Shown here in pieces: positions 1 to 7,423 of a stretch of 13,783 nt of DNA. The notes beneath the pieces were generated by a model that saw only the letters and a list, made by a program, of their open reading frames with translations, was not told the origin of the DNA and did no database searches. Source of the stretch: Firmicutes bacterium UBA6132 (GTDB lineage Bacteria > Bacillota_A > Clostridia > Tissierellales > Sedimentibacteraceae). The stretch is taken from positions 11,297 to 25,079 of the forward strand of contig DIVM01000311.1 in assembly GCA_002435835.1 (NCBI GenBank), read 5' to 3'. A program made the position numbers and the translations under genes. Numbering within the stretch: the first letter of the stretch is position 1; each line of letters begins with the position of its first letter.

Positions 1-926
1 AAATAGATGAATTAAATGGTGAATATAAATTATTCTCAGATAAAATAGTTGTTGAAGAAGTTGAAAGTAAAAATCAAGAAATTTCTTTAGAAGAAGCAAG
101 AACTATTAATTCAAATTATGAAATAGGCGATATTGTTAAAATAGAAATAAAACCAAAAAAGGATTTTGGAAGAATAGCTGCTCAAACTGCTAGACAGGTA
201 ATACTTCAAAAAATTCGCGAAGCTGAAAGAGAATCAATTTTCGGTGAATTTTATGGAAGAGAATCTGATATATTAACAGGTATAGTTCAAAGAATAAGCA
301 AAGGTAATGTTTATATAGATCTTGGCAAAATTGAAGGAGTTTTAACTCAAACTGAACAAATACCAAATGAAGTATATAATCAAGGCGATAGAGTAAAGTC
401 TGTTATACTTGAAGTTAAAAATACAGGAAAAGGCGCTAACATAATGCTTTCAAGAAGTCATCCTAACCTTGTAAAAAGACTTTTTGAACTTGAAATTCCT
501 GAAATTCATGATGGTACAATTGAAATATTTTCAATTGCACGTGAAGCTGGTTCAAGAACTAAAATAGCAGTTTTTACACATGATCCTAATGTTGACCCAG
601 TTGGTTCATGTGTTGGAAATAAAGGAGCAAGAGTAAAAAATATTATAGATGAAATATGCCAAGAAAAAATTGACATAATAATTTATGATAAGGACCCAGA
701 AAAGTTCATAGCAAACAGCTTAGGACCTGCTAAAATTATTAAAGTAACAGCTCATGAAAAAGAAAAAAGTGCTGTTGCAGTTGTTCCAGATAATCAGTTA
801 TCTCTTGCTATTGGTAAAGAAGGTCAAAATGCAAGATTAGCAGCAAAATTAACTGGGTGGAAAATAGATATTATAAGCGAAACACAATATGAAGAAAGAA
901 ATGCTAAAAATTCTGAGGTGGAATAA
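1..926 (+). CDS. nusA: Transcription termination/antitermination factor NusA (5' end missing)
   Basis: NusA binds RNA polymerase and nascent RNA and modulates pausing, termination and antitermination. The reading frame is open from base 3 to the TAA at 924-926, giving 307 visible residues; full-length family members have roughly 350-400, so about 50 or more N-terminal residues lie outside the window. What is visible, numbered from the first full codon: the end of the polymerase-binding N-terminal domain, an S1 domain from about residue 91 (TGIVQRI, then YIDLGKIEGVL), a first KH domain around residue 200 (VGSCVGNKGARV) and a second around 265-285 (QLSLAIGKEGQNAR). There is no C-terminal acidic repeat extension, which is normal for Bacillota. 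The stop codon shares one base with the rnpM start (TAATG), so the two are probably translationally coupled. The identification is secure; only the start is unseen. Confidence 0.97.
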   Translation, partial: IDELNGEYKLFSDKIVVEEVESKNQEISLEEARTINSNYEIGDIVKIEIKPKKDFGRIAAQTARQVILQKIREAERESIFGEFYGRESDILTGIVQRISKGNVYIDLGKIEGVLTQTEQIPNEVYNQGDRVKSVILEVKNTGKGANIMLSRSHPNLVKRLFELEIPEIHDGTIEIFSIAREAGSRTKIAVFTHDPNVDPVGSCVGNKGARVKNIIDEICQEKIDIIIYDKDPEKFIANSLGPAKIIKVTAHEKEKSAVAVVPDNQLSLAIGKEGQNARLAAKLTGWKIDIISETQYEERNAKNSEVE

Positions 927-1195
927 TGAAAACGCGAAAAATACCTATGAGGAAATGTATTGGTTGCATGGAAAGTTTTCCAAAAAAAGAATTAGTTAGA
1001 ATAGTTAAAAATAAAGAAAATGAAATAAAATTAGATTTAGTAGGTAAATTAAACGGCAGAGGGACATACATCTGTAAGAAAACTGAATGCTTTGAAAAAG
1101 CAATTAAATCTAAGAGACTGGCTAAATCTGTAGAAATGGAAATTCCAGTTGAAGTTTATGAACAGATAAAATCGGAGATTTCAAAAAATGAATAA
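926..1195 (+). CDS. rnpM: RnpM / YlxR (DUF448) RNA-binding protein, RNase P modulator
   Basis: An 89-residue protein of the YlxR family. The Bacillus subtilis member has been reported to bind the RNase P RNA and lower its activity, hence the name RnpM. Family marks visible here are PMRKCIGC near the N-terminus (Cys11, Cys14) and NGRGTYIC followed by a fourth cysteine (Cys50, Cys55). Whether the four cysteines bind a metal is not settled by sequence. The start is supported by GAGGTGG at 914-920 inside the end of nusA and by the one-base overlap with the nusA stop. It sits in its usual place between nusA and ylxQ and overlaps ylxQ by 8 bases. Length and motifs match the family. Confidence 0.93.
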   Translation: MKTRKIPMRKCIGCMESFPKKELVRIVKNKENEIKLDLVGKLNGRGTYICKKTECFEKAIKSKRLAKSVEMEIPVEVYEQIKSEISKNE

Positions 1196-1481
1196 AATTT
1201 ATTCAATGTTTGGTTTAGCAAGACGTGGTGGCAAAATATCAATAGGATTTGATGCTACTTGCAATGAAATTGCTAAAGGCAAAAGTAAATTAGTTTTAAT
1301 GGCACAGGATGCTTCAGAAAAAACTAAAAAAAACATTCTATATGAATGTGATAAGTACAACTGTAAATATATTGAGTATGGTGAAAAGGAATTAATAGGA
1401 CAATGTTTAGGAAAAAAAGCCGTGAGCGTTATTTCCATTTCAGATGAAAACATGGTTTCATACATACTTAAAAACATATAA
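1188..1481 (+). CDS. ylxQ: YlxQ, L7Ae/L30e-type RNA-binding protein
   Basis: A 97-residue protein of the L7Ae/L30e/S12e fold. Proteins of this fold bind kink-turn RNA; the cellular target of YlxQ is not well established. Visible family features are [12 protein letters not shown] near the N-terminus and [16 protein letters not shown] in the middle, the equivalent of the usual L-x-x-A-x-D-A-S stretch that contacts RNA. The start ATG overlaps the end of rnpM by 8 bases, and the TAA lies 14 bases before infB, so it is an operon member. Four cysteines fall in the central to C-terminal part. The antisense reading frame in this region is a shadow. Confidence 0.9.
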   Translation: MNKIYSMFGLARRGGKISIGFDATCNEIAKGKSKLVLMAQDASEKTKKNILYECDKYNCKYIEYGEKELIGQCLGKKAVSVISISDENMVSYILKNI

Positions 1482-1495
1482 TCGGAGGTGGCTTA

Positions 1496-3802
1496 ATGAG
1501 AATATATGAGCTAGCAAAAGAATTAAAAATGAACAGCAAAGATCTTGTGATTTTAGCAGAAAAAGAATTAGGTGTAGAAATTAAAAATCACATGAGTTCT
1601 TTAACTGATTTAGAAGTTATTAGATTGAAAAAAGCTTTAAATTTAATTAACAACAGTAAAAAACCAAAACCAAAAAACACAATTATTGATGACGATCCAT
1701 TAGTTGATGAAAATATTGACTTAAATAGTGCTAAGCTTAAAAAAGTTGATAAAAATTTAGTTTCGCCAGTTAAGAAAGCACCAATAAAACCACAAAACAA
1801 ACCAGCACAAGTAGCTGACAAAAATAAAAACGAGGAAAATAATACTATTAATAATAAAAATAACAAACCAAATAATAATAATAATAAACCAAATAATAAC
1901 AACAATAATAACAACAATAATAACAACAATAATAACAACAATAAACCTAATAATAATTATAAGGGAAATAGAAATAACAACAATAGAAACAACTATAATA
2001 AAACTGTCGAGGTTGTTGAAAGAAAAGCACCTGAGAAAAAAATTAAAAATATAGAAATAGATGATTCTATAGTTGTAAGAGATTTAGCTGATAAAATGGG
2101 TACGAATGTTAATAACGTAATTTCAAAACTTATTTTATTAGGAATTATGGTTACTCAAAATCAAGAAATTGATTTTGATACAGCATCCCTTATTGCAGAA
2201 GAATTTAGTGCAAAAATTACTAAAAAAGAATATATAGATCAACTTCAAATATTAGAAGATTCTATGGCAAATGATGATGTTGATGATGAAAAAGATTTAA
2301 AACCAAGACCTCCAATAGTTACTGTTATGGGTCACGTTGACCACGGTAAAACTTCTTTACTTGATGCTATTAGAAATACTTCTGTTACTGAAGGTGAAGC
2401 TGGTGGTATAACTCAACATATAGGAGCTTCTCAAGTTGAAATAAACGGAAAGAAAATAACACTTCTTGATACACCGGGCCATGAAGCTTTTACTTCTATG
2501 CGTGCAAGAGGAGCAAAAGTAACTGATATAGCAATACTTGTTGTAGCAGCGGATGATGGTGTAATGCCACAAACGATTGAAGCTATTAACCATGCTAAAG
2601 CAGCAGCTGTTCCTATAATAGTAGCCGTTAATAAAATTGATAAAGAAGGCGCTAATTTAGACAGAGTTAAACAAGAGCTTGCAGATCAAGGTGTTATAGA
2701 TGAAGCATGGGGTGGAGATACAATATTTGTTCCAGTTTCAGCTAAAAAACATATTGGAATTTCTGATTTGTTAGAAATGATTTTACTTGTTGCTGAAGTA
2801 CAAGAATTTAAAGCTAATCCAAACAGAAAAGCAAAAGGTGCTATAATAGAAGCAAAGCTTGATAAAGGCAGAGGCCCTGTTGCAACTGTTTTAATAGAAA
2901 AAGGAACATTACACAAAGGCGATTTCGTTTTAGTTGGTGGAGCATATGGTAAAATAAGAGCAATGTTTACTAGCAAAGGTAAAAAAATATCAGAAGCTGG
3001 TCCATCAGTTCCAGTTGAAATTCTTGGATTAAATGAAACTCCACTAGCAGGAGATACATTAACTGTTATGGATAATGAAAAAGATGCAAAATCCATAGCT
3101 GAGAAACGTAAAGATAAAAGACATAATGAAAATATGAATGCATCAAGCAAAGTATCTCTTGAAGATTTATTTTCAAGAATCCAAACAGGAGAAGTTAAAG
3201 ACTTAAATATAATCATTAAAGCAGACGTAAGTGGTTCTATAGAAGCTGTAAAACAATCACTTTTAAAACAAAGTATGGATGAAGTTAAAGTTAATCCAAT
3301 ACATGGTGGTGTTGGTGGAATAAATGAAACTGACGTTATGTTAGCATCTGCTTCAAATGCAATTATAATAGGATTTAATGTAAGACCTTCTGTTGCAGCA
3401 CAAGAATTAGCTAAAAGAGAAAATGTTGATATTAGAACTTACAATATAATATACAATGCAATTGAAGATATTAAATCAGCTGTTAAAGGAATGCTTGCTC
3501 CTATTTATAAAGAAGTTATAATGGGAAGAGCTGAAGTTAGAGCTACATTTAAAGTTCCTAATATAGGAACTGTTGCAGGAGTATATGTAACAAGCGGAAA
3601 AATAACAAGAAAATCAAAAATAAGAGTATTAAGAAGTGATATAGTTATACATGATGGAGTATTATCATCTCTTAAACGTTTTAAAGATGATGCATCTGAA
3701 TTAAATACAAACTTTGAAGGTGGAATTGGTATTGAGAAATATAATGACATCAAAGAAGGCGATGTATTTGAAGCATATGTTATGGAAGAAATAAAAAGAT
3801 AA
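1496..3802 (+). CDS. infB: Translation initiation factor IF-2
   Basis: IF-2 is the GTPase that brings fMet-tRNA to the 30S subunit and promotes subunit joining. The product is 768 residues. In order it has an N-terminal IF2N domain (about 1-52), a low-complexity linker rich in Asn and Lys (Asn-rich about 115-169, including 17 Asn in a row), a second IF2N-like segment (about 188-240), the GTPase domain with G1 GHVDHGKTS at 279-287, G3 DTPGHE at 325-330, G4 NKID at 379-382 and G5 SAK at 415-417, then domains II, III and the C-terminal fMet-tRNA-binding domain. GGAGG at 1484-1488 sits well before the ATG. Two oddities: the protein contains no cysteine at all, and the usual ECG of the fMet pocket reads EGG (741-743). 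The gene continues the nusA operon; a gap carrying an inverted repeat follows. Confidence 0.98.
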   Translation: MRIYELAKELKMNSKDLVILAEKELGVEIKNHMSSLTDLEVIRLKKALNLINNSKKPKPKNTIIDDDPLVDENIDLNSAKLKKVDKNLVSPVKKAPIKPQNKPAQVADKNKNEENNTINNKNNKPNNNNNKPNNNNNNNNNNNNNNNNNKPNNNYKGNRNNNNRNNYNKTVEVVERKAPEKKIKNIEIDDSIVVRDLADKMGTNVNNVISKLILLGIMVTQNQEIDFDTASLIAEEFSAKITKKEYIDQLQILEDSMANDDVDDEKDLKPRPPIVTVMGHVDHGKTSLLDAIRNTSVTEGEAGGITQHIGASQVEINGKKITLLDTPGHEAFTSMRARGAKVTDIAILVVAADDGVMPQTIEAINHAKAAAVPIIVAVNKIDKEGANLDRVKQELADQGVIDEAWGGDTIFVPVSAKKHIGISDLLEMILLVAEVQEFKANPNRKAKGAIIEAKLDKGRGPVATVLIEKGTLHKGDFVLVGGAYGKIRAMFTSKGKKISEAGPSVPVEILGLNETPLAGDTLTVMDNEKDAKSIAEKRKDKRHNENMNASSKVSLEDLFSRIQTGEVKDLNIIIKADVSGSIEAVKQSLLKQSMDEVKVNPIHGGVGGINETDVMLASASNAIIIGFNVRPSVAAQELAKRENVDIRTYNIIYNAIEDIKSAVKGMLAPIYKEVIMGRAEVRATFKVPNIGTVAGVYVTSGKITRKSKIRVLRSDIVIHDGVLSSLKRFKDDASELNTNFEGGIGIEKYNDIKEGDVFEAYVMEEIKR
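1892..1942 (+). repeat. 12-base tandem repeat coding the poly-Asn run of IF-2
   Basis: Seventeen consecutive Asn codons (AAT or AAC). They are not random: the 12-base unit AATAATAACAAC is repeated four times without error (1892-1939) and followed by one more AAT. The unit is a multiple of three, so gain or loss of a unit keeps the frame and changes the linker by four Asn. Shorter Asn runs broken by Lys-Pro flank it on both sides. Confidence 0.95.
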
Positions 3803-3855
3803 TAATAAATTCAAATATAGATATAATAGTTAAATATTAATTTAAATCTATTTAT

Positions 3856-3903
3856 ATGATTACTACCAAAAAAGTCACGGAGTGACTTTCTGGTAGGCAT
3901 CAT
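3856..3903. repeat. Nested inverted repeat, terminator-like on the minus strand
   Basis: Three nested arms are exact complements: ATGAT (3856-3860) with ATCAT (3899-3903), CTACCA (3863-3868) with TGGTAG (3891-3896), and AAAGTCAC (3871-3878) with GTGACTTT (3882-3889) around a GGA loop. Read on the + strand the inner stem is followed by TTTC only. Read on the minus strand the same stem runs into six T (3873 down to 3868), the layout of an intrinsic terminator, although no minus-strand gene is seen. It could be a bidirectional terminator, an RNA-processing site, or a small repeated extragenic element. Confidence 0.7.
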
Positions 3904-3931
3904 AAGTTAATTTAAATTGTATTTAACTTAT
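3902..3931. repeat. AT-only hairpin before rbfA
   Basis: ATAAGTTAA (3902-3910) is the exact reverse complement of TTAACTTAT (3923-3931), with a 12-base loop. It shares two bases with the preceding inverted repeat, so the full versions of the two structures exclude each other. Function is unknown; in such AT-rich DNA part of the match may be chance. Confidence 0.45.
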
Positions 3932-3966
3932 ATGTATTGTATACGAATGATGAAAGAAGGTATAAC

Positions 3967-4350
3967 ATGTCAATCAGAAGAAACAATAGGCTTTCAGGAG
4001 AAATGAGAAGGGTTATTTCGGATATAATAAGATTAGATGTAAAAGATCCTCGAATATCAGAACTCATGAGTGTAACTGATGTTAAAGTTACTGAAGATTT
4101 AAAATTTGCAAAAGTTTATATTTCTGTTTATGGTGATTATGAACCAACTCTTGAAGCTCTTAAATCTGCTAAAGGATTTATTAGAAGAGAAGTTGGAAAA
4201 AAAATAAAAATGCGTATTACACCAGAACTTATTTTTGAAAAAGATGATTCCATCGAAAAAGGTATATATATGAGTAGTTTAATCAATAAAGTAATAAATG
4301 ATGAAGCAGAAAAAAGGAATGACGATGAAAATGAATCTGAATCAGAATAA
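3967..4350 (+). CDS. rbfA: Ribosome-binding factor A
   Basis: RbfA binds the 30S subunit during late maturation and is needed for 16S rRNA 5'-end processing and cold adaptation. The product is 127 residues with the single-KH fold signature: basic N-terminus MSIRRNNRLSGEMRR, then RLDVKDPRISELMSVTDVKV and FAKVYISVYGD, in the usual order. I chose the ATG at 3967 because AAGAAGG at 3954-3960 lies six bases upstream and the protein then starts like other RbfAs; a TTG ten codons upstream in the same frame has no good ribosome site. The C-terminus is a short acidic tail (DDENESESE). Its last 26 bases overlap nrnA, so the two are likely translated together. Confidence 0.94.
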   Translation: MSIRRNNRLSGEMRRVISDIIRLDVKDPRISELMSVTDVKVTEDLKFAKVYISVYGDYEPTLEALKSAKGFIRREVGKKIKMRITPELIFEKDDSIEKGIYMSSLINKVINDEAEKRNDDENESESE

Positions 4351-5305
4351 TGTTGATGAAATATTTAGCTTAATTGAAAATTCAAATGATATATGCATAG
4401 CGGGGCATAAAGCTCCTGATGGAGACTGTATAGGGTCTGTAATGGCCCTATACGAACTCTTAAAGCCTATGAATAAAAATATAACAGTTTGTATTGACGG
4501 TTTAATACCTTTTAATTATAAACCATTTGTAAATGAAGATATAATTTTAAAGCAATATGAAAGTCAGAAATTTGATATTGTTATAATACTTGACTGTAGC
4601 GACAAAGAACGACTTGGAAAATTTGCTAATATATTAAACAATGCAAATAAAACAATTTGCATTGATCATCACAAAACAAATACTAATTTTGCTGATATAA
4701 ATATAATAGAAACTGAAATGAGCTCTACGGGCGAACTGTTATATGACGTTATAAAAACAGCAAATAAGAATATTACAAAAACAATAGCAGAATTTCTTTA
4801 TATTGCCATAGTAACTGATACTGGTAAATTTAGTTATTCAAGCACTTCAAGCGCTACTCATATTAAAGTAGCTCATTTAATGGAATTAGGAATAAATATT
4901 TCTGAAATCGATAATATTTTGTTTAATTCAAAACCTTCTAATGTAGTTAAAGCATTTATAGATTGCATTAAAAATATAGAACTATATTATGAAAACAAAT
5001 TAGGTATAACTTCTATAACAGAAAAAATTCTTAAAGACAACCAAGTCGAGATGGGTGATGTAGACGGTGTTGTTGAATTTATCAGAGAAATAAAAGAAGT
5101 TGAAGTTTCTTGCGTTTTAAAAGAAAATTTTGATGGAACTAAAGTTAGTCTTAGAGCTAAAAATGATAATATAGACGTTGCCGAAATAGCTTTTATATAT
5201 GGCGGCGGCGGACACAAGAAAGCAGCTGGTTTTGAAGTTAAAGAAACAATAGAAAATACCAAGAATTTACTATTAACTGATTTTAGAAAATATTTTATGG
5301 ATTAA
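4325..5305 (+). CDS. nrnA: NrnA-type DHH/DHHA1 phosphoesterase (nanoRNase / pAp phosphatase)
   Basis: Members of this family degrade 2-5 nucleotide RNAs left by larger nucleases and can remove phosphate from pAp; some act on cyclic dinucleotide products such as pApA. The product is 326 residues, close to Bacillus NrnA. The metal-binding set is complete: GHKAPDGD with His28, Asp32 and Asp34, Asp90 in LDCSD, the DHH motif at 114-116, and the DHHA1 glycine-rich GGGGHKKAAG at 293-302. The ATG at 4325 is preferred because AAGGA at 4314-4318 lies six bases before it; in-frame ATGs at 4298 and 4319 have no properly spaced site, and an ATG at 4331 also remains possible. It overlaps rbfA by 26 bases and ends three bases before truB. 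Confidence 0.94.
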   Translation: MKMNLNQNNVDEIFSLIENSNDICIAGHKAPDGDCIGSVMALYELLKPMNKNITVCIDGLIPFNYKPFVNEDIILKQYESQKFDIVIILDCSDKERLGKFANILNNANKTICIDHHKTNTNFADINIIETEMSSTGELLYDVIKTANKNITKTIAEFLYIAIVTDTGKFSYSSTSSATHIKVAHLMELGINISEIDNILFNSKPSNVVKAFIDCIKNIELYYENKLGITSITEKILKDNQVEMGDVDGVVEFIREIKEVEVSCVLKENFDGTKVSLRAKNDNIDVAEIAFIYGGGGHKKAAGFEVKETIENTKNLLLTDFRKYFMD

Positions 5306-5308
5306 ATT

Positions 5309-6184
5309 ATGAATGGAATATTAAATATTTTAAAACCAACAGGAATGACATCCCATGATGTTGTAAGTAAAGTTAGAAAAATATTAAATACAAAAAAAGT
5401 CGGACATGCAGGAACTTTAGACCCAAATGTAGCAGGCGTATTAGTTATATGTGTGGGCAAAGGAACTAAATTTTCTGATATTTTAATTAATGGCGATAAA
5501 GAATATATTTGCGAATTAAAATTAGGTCAAAAAACTGATACTCAAGACAGTTATGGCAAAATTATAGAAGAAATAAAAGAAATTCCTAAATTAACCGAAG
5601 AACAAATTATTAATGTTTTAAAAGAATTCGAAGGAGAACAGCTACAAGTTCCTCCAGCTTATTCTGCAGTGAAATTAAATGGAAAAAAACTATATGAATA
5701 TGCAAGAGAAAATATAATAGTTGAAAAACCAGGTAAACCTGTTAATATAAAAGAGCTACAACTTATAAAGTTTGAGCAAAACCGTATTTTAATGAAAATT
5801 AAATGTTCTAAAGGAACATATATGAGAACATTATGCAATGATATAGGGGATAAACTTAAAACCCTGGGACATATGGGGATTTTAATAAGGACAGATGCTA
5901 AAGGTTTAAAAATTGAAAATTCAGTTACACTTGATGAATTGAAATTCTTAAATGATAACAACAGATTAAATGAATGTTTATTGCAAGTAAATAAAGTTAT
6001 TCCCATGGAAGAAGTGTTTGTCAAAGATTCTTTCTTTGATAAATTAATGGTTGGAAATGAAATTCATTATGATACTGAAAAAATAAAAAACGATGAATTT
6101 TATATTTATTGTAAAAATGAACTTATTGGAATAGGTCAAAAAAAAGAAAACAATAAAATAAAGATTAGTAAATTACTGATGTAA
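5309..6184 (+). CDS. truB: tRNA pseudouridine(55) synthase
   Basis: TruB makes pseudouridine 55 in the T-loop of elongator tRNAs. The product is 291 residues, near the family norm. It opens with GILNILKPTGMTSHDVV, has the catalytic motif GHAGTLDPNVAGVL with the nucleophile Asp38, and KGTYMRTLCNDIG from residue 168, which belongs to the active-site face. A short C-terminal domain of the TruB type follows. There is no convincing Shine-Dalgarno before the ATG, only a weak TATGGA, and the start lies three bases after the nrnA stop, so translation probably depends on coupling to nrnA. No missing residues were noticed. Confidence 0.96.
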   Translation: MNGILNILKPTGMTSHDVVSKVRKILNTKKVGHAGTLDPNVAGVLVICVGKGTKFSDILINGDKEYICELKLGQKTDTQDSYGKIIEEIKEIPKLTEEQIINVLKEFEGEQLQVPPAYSAVKLNGKKLYEYARENIIVEKPGKPVNIKELQLIKFEQNRILMKIKCSKGTYMRTLCNDIGDKLKTLGHMGILIRTDAKGLKIENSVTLDELKFLNDNNRLNECLLQVNKVIPMEEVFVKDSFFDKLMVGNEIHYDTEKIKNDEFYIYCKNELIGIGQKKENNKIKISKLLM

Positions 6185-6199
6185 ATAGTGGTGGTCAAA

Positions 6200-6955
6200 A
6201 TGATTAATAAATATAATGCATCATGTGTCGCACTTGGAAATTTTGACGGAATTCATATTGGTCATGATATATTAATAAGAAGAATGGTTGAAATAAGTCA
6301 AGAAGAAAATTTAAGAAGCATTATCATAACTTTTAAGTTTGTAAAAAGCGATTTGAAAAAATCTAAATACAATATGAAATATATTAATAACTTAGATACA
6401 AGATTAAATATATTGAATTCTTACGGCGTTTATGATGTTGTGCAAATAGAACTTGATGAAACTATTTCTAAATATTCTCCTGAAGAATTTATAAAAGTAA
6501 TTCTAAAGGAAAAATTTAATGCAAAAAATATTGTCGTTGGATATAATTTTACTTTTGGCCATAAAGCCATGGGCAATATAAATACATTAAAAGAATTTGA
6601 ACAAAAATATGATTATAAAGTAGAAGAAGTCCAGCCAGTTAAATTTAACGGAGTTGTAGTAAGTTCAACTCTTATTAGAAATTTAATTAAGGAAGGAAAA
6701 ATTCAAGAAGTCAATAGTTTGTTAATTAAAAATTATGCAATAAGTTCAAAAGATATTTTTTATAATTATAATAAAAATTTTGCTTTTGTAAATAATAAAA
6801 GCAGTATAGTAATACCTGCTGAAGGTGTTTATAAAGTTAAAATTGGCGATTTTATAACAAATGTTACAATTGTTCCAAACGATGAAGGAAGTTTTTTTAA
6901 GTTTGAAAATAATATTAAGCCATCAGAAATAAATGATGATATTATTTTTATATAA
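6200..6955 (+). CDS. ribF: RibF-type FAD synthetase with a reduced, probably inactive riboflavin-kinase domain
   Basis: Normal RibF is bifunctional: the C-terminal kinase makes FMN from riboflavin and the N-terminal adenylyltransferase makes FAD. Here the N-terminal half is intact: ALGNFDGIHIGH (nucleotide-binding HIGH at 19-22), VVGYNFTFGHKAMGN and VSSTLIRNLIKEGK from residue 154. The C-terminal half is short and eroded. The total is 251 residues against about 305-315. The strand IPAEGVYKVKIG at 205-216 matches the kinase barrel, but the G-x-PTAN substrate/metal motif expected just before it is absent, and the chain ends before the usual catalytic Glu region. The ATG at 6200 is favoured over the GTG at 6188 because GGTGG (6189-6193) lies just upstream; it starts 15 bases after truB. 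Adenylyltransferase activity is expected; kinase activity is doubtful. Confidence 0.88.
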   Translation: MINKYNASCVALGNFDGIHIGHDILIRRMVEISQEENLRSIIITFKFVKSDLKKSKYNMKYINNLDTRLNILNSYGVYDVVQIELDETISKYSPEEFIKVILKEKFNAKNIVVGYNFTFGHKAMGNINTLKEFEQKYDYKVEEVQPVKFNGVVVSSTLIRNLIKEGKIQEVNSLLIKNYAISSKDIFYNYNKNFAFVNNKSSIVIPAEGVYKVKIGDFITNVTIVPNDEGSFFKFENNIKPSEINDDIIFI

Positions 6956-6980
6956 ATGCAATGAATATTTAAAAATTCTA

Positions 6981-7009
6981 TTTACAATTAAATAATAATA
7001 TGGTAGAAT
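6981..7009 (+). promoter_or_regulatory. Sigma-A-type promoter for rpsO
   Basis: TTTACA (6981-6986) and TAGAAT (7004-7009) are separated by exactly 17 bases; each differs from the housekeeping consensus at one position. Transcription would begin near 7016, giving a leader of about 83 bases before rpsO. It separates rpsO from the ribF group. Confidence 0.72.
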
Positions 7010-7015
7010 TTATTG

Positions 7016-7098
7016 AATTTCCTCAATCTATGTTTTGCGAAACCTCAACGCTTTGCTTGGATTAAGGTGAAAAAATTATTTTATGGAGGTACATAACA
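7016..7098 (+). promoter_or_regulatory. Candidate S15 autoregulatory leader of rpsO
   Basis: The leader can form a long-range helix between CCTCAATC (7021-7028) and GATTAAGG (7060-7067), with one mismatch and room for a U-G and an A-U pair on the inner end. Inside it, GCG (7037-7039) can pair with CGC (7049-7051), exposing a loop that contains ACCTC (7042-7046). That loop is the exact complement of GAGGT (7086-7090) in the rpsO Shine-Dalgarno, so a pseudoknot covering the ribosome site is possible. S15 represses its own mRNA in several bacteria through unrelated leader folds, one of them a pseudoknot. The pairing is seen in the sequence; the regulatory role is inferred. Confidence 0.42.
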
Positions 7099-7368
7099 AT
7101 GGTTATGACTAAAGAACAAAAAACACAAATTATACAAGAATACAAAATCAATGAAAAGGACACTGGATCTCCAGAAGTTCAAATAGCTATTTTATCTTTC
7201 AGAATCAAAAACTTAACAGAACATTTAAAAGAAAATAAAAAAGATCACCACTCAAGAAGAGGTCTTTTACAAATGGTTGGTCAAAGAAGAGGATTTCTTG
7301 ACTATTTGAAAAAAATTGATATCGAAAGATACAGAACTATAGTAGCAAGATTAGGATTAAGAAGATAA
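7099..7368 (+). CDS. rpsO: 30S ribosomal protein S15
   Basis: S15 binds 16S rRNA early in assembly at the central-domain three-way junction and supports the bridge to the 50S subunit. The product has 89 residues, the usual length. It is almost colinear with other Bacillota S15 proteins: [12 protein letters not shown] near residues 21-32, [18 protein letters not shown] in the rRNA-binding middle and RLGLRR at the end. GGAGGT at 7085-7090 is eight bases before the ATG at 7099; a second ATG two codons later is too far from that site. It has its own promoter and a structured leader, and is followed by an intrinsic terminator, so it is at least partly a single-gene transcript. Confidence 0.98.
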   Translation: MVMTKEQKTQIIQEYKINEKDTGSPEVQIAILSFRIKNLTEHLKENKKDHHSRRGLLQMVGQRRGFLDYLKKIDIERYRTIVARLGLRR

Positions 7369-7379
7369 TAAGACAAACT

Positions 7380-7403
7380 GGAGCGGGGATACCCGCTCCT
7401 TTT
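7380..7403 (+). terminator. Intrinsic terminator between rpsO and pnp
   Basis: A perfect 8-bp stem GGAGCGGG (7380-7387) and CCCGCTCC (7392-7399) closes a GATA tetraloop and is followed by TTTT. It is GC-rich in an AT-rich region. No other promoter is evident before pnp, so pnp probably depends on read-through through this terminator, as is known for rpsO-pnp in other bacteria. Confidence 0.92.
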
Positions 7404-7423
7404 ATACAAAATAAGGAGGTAAC

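Larger units (their letters stand above)
3803..3966. other. Gene-free gap between infB and rbfA
   Basis: This 164-base AT-rich gap interrupts an otherwise overlapping or nearly touching gene series. It contains a nested inverted repeat (3856-3903) and a second AT-only hairpin (3902-3931). A weak promoter-like pair, TTGTAT at 3917-3922 and TATACG at 3940-3945 with 17 bases between, lies just before rbfA, but only half of the -35 bases match consensus. No ylxP-like gene, which sits between infB and rbfA in Bacillus subtilis, is present. Confidence 0.7.

Noticed and set aside
1588..1941. Antisense reading frame with a long poly-leucine stretch
   Set aside because: It is only the reverse of the AAT/AAC codons of infB; it has no ribosome site, and the sense strand is clearly IF-2.
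1858..1950. Regular repeats that at first glance resemble a short CRISPR array
   Set aside because: The unit is 12 bases with no spacers and lies in frame inside infB; it is a coding microsatellite.
3917..3945. Promoter before rbfA (TTGTAT, 17 bases, TATACG)
   Set aside because: Only three of six -35 bases match and the -10 is poor; it is mentioned in the gap entry but not called as a promoter.
3937..3966. TTG start giving a longer RbfA
   Set aside because: No ribosome site, it runs through the actual Shine-Dalgarno, and the ATG at 3967 gives the normal RbfA N-terminus.
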